Shown piece after piece: positions 1 through 5,405 of a stretch of 8,440 bases of DNA. Both the position numbers and the translations under genes were made by a program. The stretch is from CAIJXO01 sp041308645 (lineage in GTDB: Bacteria > Patescibacteriota > Minisyncoccia > Phycocordibacterales > GWA1-40-21). Location of the stretch: assembly GCA_041308645.1 (NCBI GenBank), contig JBFZBC010000006.1, positions 1 through 8,440 of the forward strand, written 5' to 3'. How positions within the stretch are numbered: position 1 is the first letter of the stretch; every line of letters begins with the position of its first letter. Below the pieces are notes generated by a model that worked only from the letters and a program-made list of their open reading frames with translations, had not been told where the DNA came from and did no database searches.

Positions 1-2
1 TA

Positions 3-110
3 AATTTAAGACAAACTAAAATGGTTTATCAGGCTCTATATATCAAGCAGGAGGTGTGGGAAGCCAATAAAGCTAAGAACTTTGATGAAGTTATTAGATT
101 GTACAAATAA
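3..110 (+). CDS. 3' end of an unidentified protein-coding gene (5' truncated by window edge)
   Basis: An open frame runs from the left edge to a TAA stop at 108-110 and gives 35 C-terminal residues, ending DEVIRLYK. The residue mix (YQALYIKQEVWEANKAKNFDE) looks like an ordinary amphipathic helical tail, not random translation. The stop is followed after a single base by the ATG of the small acidic gene at 112, which suggests translational coupling and a shared operon. I do not recognise the family from this fragment. Its reality rests on the open frame, the plausible composition and the tight spacing to the next start, so confidence is moderate. Confidence 0.5.
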   Translation, partial: NLRQTKMVYQALYIKQEVWEANKAKNFDEVIRLYK

Positions 111-111
111 T

Positions 112-243
112 ATGGACGAGGAGGTAATTGAAAAAGTTTTGGATGAGAGTTTGGATATAGATGAAGCAGAAAAACTTCAGGAAATTGTTGATGATACTGG
201 TCTAGACGTGGACGACGCTGAGGAACTCCGCCAGGAATTGTAA
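112..243 (+). CDS. small acidic helical-repeat protein, 43 aa
   Basis: This short gene starts at ATG 112, one base after the preceding stop, and ends at TAA 241-243. The product has 19 Asp/Glu against 3 Lys/Arg. It is built of about two and a half copies of a 16-17-residue unit: residues 4-19, 20-36 and 37-43. Each full unit ends in a Leu-Asp-(Ile/Val)-Asp-(Glu/Asp)-Ala signature (LDIDEA at 14-19, LDVDDA at 31-36). The pattern predicts short amphipathic helices, each capped by the LDxDxA turn. There are no cysteines, no signal peptide and no membrane segment, so it should be cytoplasmic. No Shine-Dalgarno is present, and translation probably depends on coupling to the upstream gene. Function unknown. 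The regular repeat argues that it is a real protein although it is short. Confidence 0.65.
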   Translation: MDEEVIEKVLDESLDIDEAEKLQEIVDDTGLDVDDAEELRQEL

Positions 244-262
244 TCCTCCCCTTATTATATAT

Positions 263-288
263 GGAACCATTCGTACGAATGGGTAAAT
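263..288 (+). promoter_or_regulatory. operator copy 1, 16-bp perfect palindrome in front of the ArsR-type gene
   Basis: The core CCATTCGTACGAATGG at 267-282 is its own reverse complement. It lies within a 26-bp stretch that recurs base for base at 613-638. Its centre falls about 40 bp before the predicted start of the regulator transcript at 315, so it covers the place where a -35 element would be. A dimeric winged-helix repressor bound there would block RNA polymerase. The position suggests autoregulation by the ArsR-type protein at 315-575. The palindrome is seen directly; the binding protein is inferred from proximity. Confidence 0.8.
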
Positions 289-302
289 AGAGAAAAAGGG
301 TG

Positions 303-308
303 TATACT
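303..308 (+). promoter_or_regulatory. -10 element of the arsR-like gene (leaderless geometry)
   Basis: TATACT at 303-308 is followed by exactly 6 nt and then the ATG at 315. Initiation usually occurs about 7 nt after the -10 hexamer, so the transcript should start on the A of the start codon. No recognisable -35 is seen at 280-285, where the operator palindrome ends. There is no Shine-Dalgarno between 309 and 314. Confidence 0.6.
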
Positions 309-314
309 ATGTAA

Positions 315-575
315 ATGAAAAAATTAGAACGTTTTATGAAGGCTTTGGCGAATCATCGGAGGATCATGATTATTCGATATGTCTATAAAAATAAAAATGC
401 CACCGTCGGTAATTTAGCCGAACATCTTAAACTATCTTTTAAGTCTACTTCCAAGCATTTAGGGGTTTTGAAGTCAGCTGAGATTCTCGATGGGGAACAG
501 AAGGGTTTGTCGGTCCTTTATACCATAAGTGAGCCTATTCACCCCATCATAAAATTTTTAGTTTCTAATTCCTAA
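315..575 (+). CDS. ArsR-family winged helix-turn-helix transcriptional regulator, 86 aa
   Basis: This is a compact winged-helix DNA-binding protein of the ArsR/SmtB type, which normally represses as a dimer. The N-terminal KALANHRRIMIIRYV (residues 9-23) matches the family's 'ALa-xxxR-xxIl' dimer/helix-1 region. The helix-turn-helix is at about 30-57 (VGNLAEHL, then SFKSTSKHLGVLKSAEIL) and the wing at about 60-72 (EQKGLSVLYTIS). The protein contains no cysteine at all, so it lacks the ELCVCDL-type metal site of classical arsenic, cadmium or zinc sensors; any ligand is unknown. It has its own promoter and operator just upstream, and an identical operator follows it at 613-638, facing the next operon. 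Likely role: autoregulator that also controls the 678-3480 operon. The start at 315 is preferred because the -10 element lies 6 nt before it and the family begins at this point. Confidence 0.88.
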   Translation: MKKLERFMKALANHRRIMIIRYVYKNKNATVGNLAEHLKLSFKSTSKHLGVLKSAEILDGEQKGLSVLYTISEPIHPIIKFLVSNS

Positions 576-612
576 TCTCTAATTTTTAATTACTTCTCAC
601 TCCCTATTTTAG

Positions 613-638
613 GGAACCATTCGTACGAATGGGTAAAT
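613..638 (+). promoter_or_regulatory. operator copy 2, identical palindrome in front of the hydrolase operon
   Basis: All 26 bases match 263-288, with the palindrome CCATTCGTACGAATGG at 617-632. It lies after the regulator's stop codon and before the promoter of the hydrolase gene. Its centre is about 53 bp before the predicted transcription start at 678, which is 13 bp farther out than in copy 1. From there the bound protein could repress by looping or by blocking upstream contacts, or it could act on a weaker -10-like hexamer, TAATAT, at 642-647. The flanking sequences outside the 26 bp differ between the copies, which points to conserved function more than to a recent tandem duplication. 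Confidence 0.8.
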
Positions 639-662
639 GGTTAATATGCGGAAAACTTTCTG

Positions 663-671
663 TGGTATAAT
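663..671 (+). promoter_or_regulatory. extended -10 promoter of the hydrolase operon (leaderless geometry)
   Basis: TGG-TATAAT at 663-671 is a consensus -10 hexamer with the extended TGn motif. Six nt separate it from the ATG at 678, so the predicted first transcribed base is the A of the start codon. I see no convincing -35; the extended -10 can compensate for that. Confidence 0.75.
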
Positions 672-677
672 TGATAT

Positions 678-1298
678 ATGAAAAAGAAAATACAAATTTT
701 GATGATACATGGTGGTAATACCTGTAAAACCAGAAAGGAGTATTTAAATACTCTAAAAAATAAAAGAATATCGCTAGAAAAAAGAGTGAACTGGGCAGGG
801 GAATATCTGGAGAAACAGTTGGGAAGTAAATACCAGGTTATTAGACCCACAATGCCTTTAAAAGAAAACGCTAATTATGATGATTGGAAAATAATGTTTG
901 AAAGATATTTCCCCTATTTGAGAAATAATATTATTTTAATGGGGAATTCACTGGGCGGAATATTTCTAGCAAGATATTTGTCTGAAAATAAATTCCCGAA
1001 AAAAATATTAGCCACTTTTCTGACCTGCCCGCCTTTTGATGATACAGTAAAAGGGGAGGATTTAGTAAATGGATTTAAATTGAAATCAGATTTGTCACTT
1101 TTAGAAAAAAATTCTCCAAATCTGATTTTGTCTTTCTCTGAAGATGATGACTGCGTACCTGTTTCTCACGCTGAAAAATATAGGAAGAAATTAAAAAATG
1201 CCAAGATTAATATTTATAAAGGTATGAATGGGCACTTTAATACTCCTAAATTTCCCCAGATTATAAAGATGATAAAGAGTAGTGTAAAAAAGAAGTAA
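678..1298 (+). CDS. alpha/beta serine hydrolase, RBBP9/YdeN-like, 206 aa
   Basis: The fold and catalytic residues of a small alpha/beta hydrolase are visible in order: MIHGG at 9-13 after the first beta strand (oxyanion-hole region), nucleophile elbow GNSLGG at 89-94 with Ser91, an acidic SEDDDCVP at 154-161 where Asp158 is the likely triad acid, and GHFNTP at 185-190 with His186. The length and the closing GHFN motif fit the RBBP9/YdeN group of serine hydrolases, for which physiological substrates are mostly unknown. No signal peptide or membrane segment is seen, so it is cytoplasmic. It is the first gene of an operon: the next start follows after 4 nt. An in-frame promoter 6 nt upstream and the lack of a Shine-Dalgarno indicate a leaderless message, and the upstream palindrome suggests control by the ArsR-type protein. 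Family call is firm, substrate unknown. Confidence 0.88.
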   Translation: MKKKIQILMIHGGNTCKTRKEYLNTLKNKRISLEKRVNWAGEYLEKQLGSKYQVIRPTMPLKENANYDDWKIMFERYFPYLRNNIILMGNSLGGIFLARYLSENKFPKKILATFLTCPPFDDTVKGEDLVNGFKLKSDLSLLEKNSPNLILSFSEDDDCVPVSHAEKYRKKLKNAKINIYKGMNGHFNTPKFPQIIKMIKSSVKKK

Positions 1299-1302
1299 AC
1301 AT

Positions 1303-1824
1303 ATGGCTAAGGTAAAAATATTAATCCCTAGAAGAAAAAATAAACAAATCGGTGAGGTTTTTGATAAGACCTGGCTAGCTACTTATCCCAATGAAGAGTA
1401 TGGGATTACGGTAGATGATATTTTGGATTATATAGAAAAAAGGCATAAAAGAATAAAAGAGAGTAAAGAGGACAGAATAAAGAATCCGCCTAAAGGGGAA
1501 ACTTTTTTAATTGCAAAAATAGGTACAAAAATAGTGGGTGTTTGTCGGGTGGTAGTGAAGGACGACAGAAACCAATTACAAGCTATATATATTCTTCCTG
1601 AATATCAATGTAAGGGGATTGGGAGTATGTTTTGGCAAGAAGTTCAAAAATATATTAATCCTGCGAAAGATTTTTATGTGGAGCTCGCTGTTTATAATAA
1701 AAATGCCCTAGAGTTTTATAAGAAACTGGGGTTTGTGGATACCGGTCGGCGGATGATGGAAGAAAAACATCGAATGAAAAGTGGAAATATTATTCCAGAA
1801 ATGGAGATGGTTATTAAAAGATGA
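1303..1824 (+). CDS. GNAT-family N-acetyltransferase, 173 aa
   Basis: The protein transfers an acyl group, normally acetyl from acetyl-CoA, to an amine on a small molecule or protein. The GNAT core is clear: strand ETFLIAKIGTKIVGVCRVV (66-84), strand AIYILPEYQCKGIGSMFW (94-111), and motif B ELAVYNKNALEFYKKLGF (127-144). Within motif A, QCKGIG at 102-107 is the pyrophosphate-binding Q/RxxGxG/A loop. Residues 15-60 form a charged helical N-terminal part with a Lys-rich stretch, as in several GNAT proteins that place a substrate-binding helix there. The start lies 4 nt after the hydrolase stop, without a Shine-Dalgarno, and the last codons overlap the next gene by 4 nt (ATGA at 1821-1824), so it is translationally coupled on both sides. 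The substrate cannot be told from sequence. Confidence 0.9.
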   Translation: MAKVKILIPRRKNKQIGEVFDKTWLATYPNEEYGITVDDILDYIEKRHKRIKESKEDRIKNPPKGETFLIAKIGTKIVGVCRVVVKDDRNQLQAIYILPEYQCKGIGSMFWQEVQKYINPAKDFYVELAVYNKNALEFYKKLGFVDTGRRMMEEKHRMKSGNIIPEMEMVIKR

Positions 1825-2081
1825 AAATAATCGTAAAAGCTAAAACGAGGGCCAAAGAAACAAAAGTAGAGCGGGTGAGCCAGCCGGCGATGGATTTTGG
1901 TGATGATAAGAGAAAACCTACTTTGGTTACTTACAAAGTGTCAGTTAAGGAGGCTCCGGTCAATGGGCAGGGCAATGAAGCTATTATCAGGGCTCTGGCA
2001 GAATATTTTGATATTTCAGCAAGTCACATCAATCTTGTATCAGGCCAGACTTCTAAACAGAAGATATTCGAGGTAGAATAG
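1821..2081 (+). CDS. DUF167 / YggU-family protein, 86 aa
   Basis: This is a small conserved protein of the DUF167 (YggU) family, found in bacteria, archaea and eukaryotes and still without a defined biochemical role. Hallmarks are the N-terminal strand IIVKAKTRAKETKVE (3-17), the KEAPVNGQGNEAIIRALAEYF block (43-63) with the family's PVNGxANxA-like signature, and the C-terminal LVSGQTSKQKIFEV (72-85), matching the usual VxGxTSRxKxxEI. A loop at 20-34 (DFGDDKRKP) is slightly long. Its ATG overlaps the acetyltransferase stop as ATGA, the classic arrangement for coupled translation, and the next gene starts 4 nt after its stop. Predicted soluble and cytoplasmic. Family assignment is firm, function is not. 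Confidence 0.9.
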   Translation: MKIIVKAKTRAKETKVERVSQPAMDFGDDKRKPTLVTYKVSVKEAPVNGQGNEAIIRALAEYFDISASHINLVSGQTSKQKIFEVE

Positions 2082-2085
2082 TTAT

Positions 2086-2604
2086 ATGGAAAATAATAGA
2101 AAGGAAAGGATAGTCTCTTTGATGAAAAAAATATTTATTCAAATGAAGGTTTTTTTGTTTGGGCTAGTAACTTTATTTGTTCTGGGTATATTAGTTTTTA
2201 TATTTCTCTCTATATATTCTACTTATCATCTCGGTAGGGATAAAGTAGATATTCCTATTCAAATTATACCTGGTGTGACTAACAGTAATATCCACGTCTC
2301 ATATCCTATTTCTAAAGATGAAATTGTAAGTCCACTAGTAATCAAAGGCGAGGCAAAAGGAACGTGGTATTTTGAAGCTAGCTTTCCGGTGGTTTTGACA
2401 AACTGGGATGGTTTGATTATTGCTCAAGGAGTGGCTCAAGCTGAAGGGGATTGGATGACAGAAAATTTCGTACCTTTCACTGCCAATCTGACTTTTGAAA
2501 AACCAAGCTATGGTAAAAATGGTTTTTTGATTTTGAAAAAGGATAATCCCTCTGATTTGCCCCAAAATGATGACTCTATAGAAATCCCTGTAAATTTTAA
2601 GTAA
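2086..2604 (+). CDS. membrane-anchored protein with Gmad2 immunoglobulin-like domain, 172 aa
   Basis: A basic N-terminus (1-21) is followed by one hydrophobic segment at about 22-45 that would anchor the protein, with the rest outside the membrane. Residues 68-172 match the Gmad2 (bacterial spore-germination-associated, immunoglobulin-like) domain: IHVSYPISKDEIVSPLVIKG, then a TWYFEASFPV strand (93-102), GDWMTENFVPF (121-131), and the ending KKDNPSDLPQNDDSIEIPV. Such domains are taken to mediate adhesion or protein contacts; no enzyme activity is known. No lipobox cysteine is present. The start at 2086 is 4 nt after the DUF167 stop; an alternative ATG at 2122 would remove 12 residues but keep the whole membrane segment. 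A decayed copy of this gene's last codons lies at 4037-4072, showing that the 3' end was once duplicated. Confidence 0.85.
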   Translation: MENNRKERIVSLMKKIFIQMKVFLFGLVTLFVLGILVFIFLSIYSTYHLGRDKVDIPIQIIPGVTNSNIHVSYPISKDEIVSPLVIKGEAKGTWYFEASFPVVLTNWDGLIIAQGVAQAEGDWMTENFVPFTANLTFEKPSYGKNGFLILKKDNPSDLPQNDDSIEIPVNFK

Positions 2605-2622
2605 GGTTAAATAATTATTAAT

Positions 2623-3480
2623 ATGAAAAAAAATATTCAGTTATTTATTATTTTAGCCTTTATCTTGATACCGGTTTTGAGTTTTGCTCATCAGCCAAGA
2701 CTTACCGAGAGTAGATTTACAACTATTACAGAACCGGAAATATCAAAAGCTTATTATGCGGAACTTGTGGGTGAGCCCGATATATATGTGATAAATGCTA
2801 GTTCATCATTTAATCTTTATGTAAACATTTTGGTTCCGGATATTATTGGTCAAAATAAAGATGTTTCGATTGTTATTTTAAAAAAAGAAGGAGTGGACGT
2901 GCCTTTAGCGGTACTCAACGGTTTAAATTTTGAATGGAAGAAGTTTTTTGAGCCATTTGGTTATGATACTTACTGGATGGGTCCGGAATATAAAGCTCCC
3001 GTAGAGGCGGGGAAATATGAAATAAAAGTTTCAAGTAGTAATAATGATAGTAAATATTCTTTAGCGGTAGGAGAAGCAGAAGCGTTTGATTTTAAAGAGA
3101 GTGTAAATGCGCTTATACTTATTCCCCAAATTAAAAATGATTTTTTTAATGAGTCATCAATTAGTTTTATTTTTTCACCATTTGGTTGGGGACTGATTCT
3201 TATTATGTATATACTTGCGTTTATTTTCGGTTTTATTTTTCGTTTTGTTACTAAAAAAATCGCCAAAAGCAGTACTGGGAAAGTTCGGAAAAATATTGGT
3301 AAGTATGACCGCTTTACTCGCCTAATAATCAGCATTGTATTATTATTGTGGGCGATTACTACTTCCTGGAATTTCATTATTCTTTTTTTATCGGGTTATG
3401 TTATGTTTGAGGCCATATTCAGTTGGTGCGTCCTATACTCATTATTGGGTAAAAACACTTGTCCAATTTGTAGCGAATAA
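2623..3480 (+). CDS. secreted beta-sandwich domain fused to a DUF2892 membrane module, 285 aa
   Basis: A signal peptide spans 1-22, with likely cleavage after SFA and before His23-Gln-Pro. Residues 23 to about 165 are rich in beta strands; the stretch AGKYEIKVSS...KYSLAVG (129-150) resembles the end of a prepeptidase C-terminal (PPC)-type beta sandwich. A membrane helix follows at about 187-208, then a basic linker (KKIAK...KVRKN), then a DUF2892 module at 223-283 (NIGKYDRFTRLI, two hydrophobic helices, WCVLYSLLGKNTCP) as in the YgaP membrane part. Cys269, Cys280 and Cys283 cluster at the end, the last two as CPIC. Predicted topology: extracytoplasmic N-terminal domain, membrane anchor, then the hairpin. 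It is 18 nt after the Gmad2 gene, probably the last gene of the operon; no clear terminator follows. There is no Shine-Dalgarno. Biological role unknown. Confidence 0.82.
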   Translation: MKKNIQLFIILAFILIPVLSFAHQPRLTESRFTTITEPEISKAYYAELVGEPDIYVINASSSFNLYVNILVPDIIGQNKDVSIVILKKEGVDVPLAVLNGLNFEWKKFFEPFGYDTYWMGPEYKAPVEAGKYEIKVSSSNNDSKYSLAVGEAEAFDFKESVNALILIPQIKNDFFNESSISFIFSPFGWGLILIMYILAFIFGFIFRFVTKKIAKSSTGKVRKNIGKYDRFTRLIISIVLLLWAITTSWNFIILFLSGYVMFEAIFSWCVLYSLLGKNTCPICSE

Positions 3481-3633
3481 TTCCTGTCAGTTTTTAATAA
3501 ATTTTAGGTAAAATTAGACTGATTATTTACTATTTTATCACTACACTTTGTGTTTAAAATTTTTTTATATATTTTACTTATTATGATATAATAATTTAAA
3601 GGTCGTAAACTAATTTAAGCATAAATTAAAAAA
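3481..3633. other. AT-rich intergenic region between the operon end and the DUF378 gene
   Basis: No reading frame of interest is present. The first half holds only an imperfect AT-rich inverted repeat (about 3486-3523) without the GC-rich stem or T-run of an intrinsic terminator, so the operon's transcription end is not defined here. The second half carries the DUF378 promoter and its short leader. Confidence 0.5.
3584..3592 (+). promoter_or_regulatory. extended -10 promoter of the DUF378 gene
   Basis: TGA-TATAAT at 3584-3592 is a consensus extended -10. The expected start is near 3599, which gives a leader of about 35 nt before ATG 3634. This differs from the leaderless genes in the window. 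The leader carries a weak AT hairpin, TAATTTA (3611-3617) and TAAATTA (3622-3628) around AGCA, and no Shine-Dalgarno. Confidence 0.6.
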
Positions 3634-3846
3634 ATGAAAGGATCTATTATTGATAAGCTGGCTATGATTTTGGTTATAGTTGGTGGTTTGAATTGGGGTC
3701 TAGTGGCTCTTGATTTTAATCTAGTAGAATATTTATTCAGTTCTTGGTTATGGTTAGTTACTACAGTATATACACTTGTTGGTGTGTCTGCATTGTGGAT
3801 GATAGTAGTAGCTGTAAAGATGGGGAAATCTGATAAAGTAATATAA
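3634..3846 (+). CDS. DUF378 small integral membrane protein, 70 aa
   Basis: This is a two-helix membrane protein of the DUF378 family. The family signature DKLAMILVIVGGLNWGLVAL is at residues 7-26, with the diagnostic GxLNWGLV, and forms the first membrane helix. A second helix covers about 40-61 (LVTTVYTLVGVSALWMIVV), again with the family's conserved Y-x-LVG. The C-terminus is short and basic. Length is normal for the family. The gene stands alone, with its own extended -10 promoter upstream and a strong intrinsic terminator starting 19 nt after the stop. Its neighbour at 2623-3480 ends in another short membrane module (DUF2892), so the two could act in the same envelope compartment; that link is only positional. 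Biochemical function of DUF378 is unknown. Confidence 0.9.
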   Translation: MKGSIIDKLAMILVIVGGLNWGLVALDFNLVEYLFSSWLWLVTTVYTLVGVSALWMIVVAVKMGKSDKVI

Positions 3847-3864
3847 TTATTTTTTAAATAATTT

Positions 3865-3909
3865 TAAAACAAAACTGAGGTGTATAAAATACGCCCCAGT
3901 TTTGTTTTA
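3865..3909. terminator. strong intrinsic terminator after the DUF378 gene
   Basis: A 21-bp stem (3865-3885 with 3889-3909) closes on a 3-nt AAA loop; it has one mismatch and one G-U pair. The right arm ends in a T-rich run (TTTTGTTTTA). The left arm begins with the complementary A-rich run, so it may work in both directions, although no minus-strand gene ends here. Confidence 0.88.
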
Positions 3910-4036
3910 CTTGCTAAAATAGATATGGGGATTAATATATCCACTCTTTTTTATTTAAAATATTGCAATATATATTTTATGAATGAAAAAGTAAATAAAA
4001 TATAGGAAAATATTGAGAAAATTAAAATCTGTATTA

Positions 4037-4072
4037 AATGACTCAATAGAAATTCCTATGAATTTTAAGTAG
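4037..4072 (+). pseudogene. decayed duplicate of the Gmad2 gene 3' end
   Basis: Over 36 bases this stretch matches the last 12 codons of the gene at 2086-2604 at 31 positions. Read in the equivalent frame it gives NDSIEIPMNFK and a TAG stop, against DDSIEIPVNFK and TAA in the intact gene. Several differences are third-position changes (tct/tca, atc/att), as expected if the copy was once under coding selection as a paralogue. Upstream similarity continues faintly to about 4010 with gaps, then is lost. The remnant's stop codon overlaps the first bases of the SOS box. It has no usable start and is not expected to be expressed. Confidence 0.65.
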
Positions 4073-4088
4073 TGAACAGTCGTTCACT
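4071..4088. promoter_or_regulatory. SOS (LexA) box in the dinB promoter
   Basis: AGTGAACAGTCGTTCACT is an inverted repeat with 7-bp arms around AGTC. Its core GAAC-N4-GTTC (4074-4085) is the LexA recognition pattern known from Firmicutes and Actinobacteria (CGAAC-N4-GTTCG). The box covers the -35 position relative to the TATAAT at 4095-4100, so a bound repressor would exclude polymerase. The gene behind it is an error-prone polymerase, a standard SOS target. No lexA gene is in this window. Confidence 0.78.
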
Positions 4089-4094
4089 TTGTAG

Positions 4095-4100
4095 TATAAT
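4095..4100 (+). promoter_or_regulatory. dinB: -10 element of dinB (leaderless geometry)
   Basis: A consensus TATAAT is followed by 6 nt and ATG 4107, so the predicted transcript starts at the start codon. The intervening AGGTGG resembles a Shine-Dalgarno but abuts the ATG, too close to act as one. Confidence 0.75.
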
Positions 4101-4106
4101 AGGTGG

Positions 4107-5381
4107 ATGGAGAAAGTAATTTTTCACATGGATGGGGATGCGTTTTTTGTGGGCGTGGAAATGGCCAAAAATCCTAGCCTTAAAGGTAAGGCGGTGGTGA
4201 CGGGGGAGGAACGCGGTATTGCTTCTGCTTTGTCATATGAGGCTAAAGCCCTGGGGGTAACCAGAGGGATGTCTATTTATATGATTAAGAAAAAGTTTCC
4301 AATGGTAATCATTTTACCCGGAGATTATGCTACTTATGCCAAATATTCTAGTCTGATGTTTGAGATTGTAAAAAGATATGCGGATGACGTGGAGGAATAT
4401 AGTATTGATGAATGCTTTGCGGATCTGACTGGTTTGGAGCGGACTTTGAAAATGACTTATTTGCAGATGGCTGAGCGAATTAAAAAAGAAATAAATGATG
4501 AGCTTAATCTGTCAGTGTCCATAGGTCTGGCGCCAACCAAGGTGCTGGCTAAGGTGGCCTCAAAGTGGGTGAAGCCAAATGGATTGACAGTGATTACTAA
4601 AAAGACGGCTCCAGATTTTTTAACCAAAACACCGGTAGAAAAAATCTGGGGTATAGGCCCTAAGACCGCGGAATTTTTAAAAAAGCGGGGGATAATGACG
4701 GCCGATGATTTTACATGCAAGGATTTAGTTTGGATTAAAAATAATTTATCCAAGCCGTATGAAACACTTTGGCGAGAGCTTCACGGTGAGTACTTGATGG
4801 AAATAGACACAGAACCGAAGACTGTTTACTCATCTATTCAGAAAACACGCACCTTTCATCCTCCAGCAAACGACAAAACTTTTCTTTTATCTCAATTATC
4901 AAAAAATATGGAGGAAGCCTGCCGGAAAGCCCGGTATTATAAATTGGTGCCCAAAAAGATTTCCTTTTTTCTTAAAACTCAAAGTTTTGAATATGCTACC
5001 TGTTCTATCACTTTAACAGTGTCAACGAATGCGCCGGAGATTTTAATTTCCTTAATAAAGAAAAAATTTGCAGAAATGCATCGGCCTGAAGTTCTTTACC
5101 GCACCACTGGCGTGATTTTACAGGACTTGATTTTCGCCTCCGTGTCACAAGGGGATTTGTTTGGTGGAATGGATAAAGCCAATAAATTTGAGCTGATACA
5201 CAAACAAATTGACTCTCTAGAAGAGAAATTTGGCAAACGGGTAGTTTACCTAGGTTCTACTCATAAGGCTTTAAAAAGTAAAGAAAAGTTGAGGATCGAA
5301 GGCGACGAAGACACCGAGAATAGAAGTTCGAAGTTAGCAACCAACTCCGATGATTTAGATAGGAATTTATTATTTTTATAA
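4107..5381 (+). CDS. dinB: DNA polymerase IV (Y-family translesion polymerase), 424 aa
   Basis: DinB copies damaged DNA with low fidelity. The palm shows HMDGDAFF at 7-14, with metal ligand Asp9 and steric-gate Phe14, and YSIDECFADLT at 98-108, with the catalytic pair Asp101-Glu102. The fingers motif SYEAKALGVTRGMSI is at 43-57. SVSIGLAPTKVLAKVASKWVKPNG (about 136-159) is the conserved palm end, and a helix-hairpin-helix thumb is at about 175-196 (WGIGPKTAEFL). The little-finger domain covers about 243-355. QGDLF at 348-352 fits the QxxLF sliding-clamp motif, and the protein ends in NLLFL, a second clamp-like tail; the 30 residues before that are charged and probably disordered. At 424 residues it is longer than E. 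coli DinB (351). It is transcribed alone from a promoter with an SOS box, so induction by DNA damage is expected. Confidence 0.95.
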   Translation: MEKVIFHMDGDAFFVGVEMAKNPSLKGKAVVTGEERGIASALSYEAKALGVTRGMSIYMIKKKFPMVIILPGDYATYAKYSSLMFEIVKRYADDVEEYSIDECFADLTGLERTLKMTYLQMAERIKKEINDELNLSVSIGLAPTKVLAKVASKWVKPNGLTVITKKTAPDFLTKTPVEKIWGIGPKTAEFLKKRGIMTADDFTCKDLVWIKNNLSKPYETLWRELHGEYLMEIDTEPKTVYSSIQKTRTFHPPANDKTFLLSQLSKNMEEACRKARYYKLVPKKISFFLKTQSFEYATCSITLTVSTNAPEILISLIKKKFAEMHRPEVLYRTTGVILQDLIFASVSQGDLFGGMDKANKFELIHKQIDSLEEKFGKRVVYLGSTHKALKSKEKLRIEGDEDTENRSSKLATNSDDLDRNLLFL

Positions 5382-5405
5382 TCCTGAGAAATACACCCTT
5401 GGATA

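Noticed and set aside
602..614. CCCTA-TTT-TAGGG hairpin as a terminator for the ArsR-type gene
   Set aside because: The 5-bp stem is weak and no T-run follows; it directly abuts the operator instead. I would not call it a terminator.
641..850. Minus-strand open frame overlapping the hydrolase promoter
   Set aside because: It is antisense to the hydrolase start, rich in Phe/Tyr/Leu as expected from the complement of Lys/Asn-rich coding, and has no signals.
2970..3377. 135-codon open frame on the minus strand inside the DUF2892 fusion gene
   Set aside because: It lies entirely antisense to a gene with a signal peptide and clear domain structure, has no promoter or ribosome site, and its translation shows no recognisable domain.
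3960..3971. 12-bp palindrome ATATTGCAATAT as an operator
   Set aside because: In DNA this AT-rich short palindromes arise by chance, it occurs once, and it is far from the dinB and DUF378 promoters.
4457..4753. 98-codon minus-strand open frame inside dinB
   Set aside because: It mirrors highly conserved polymerase motifs on the plus strand and is explained as a coding shadow.
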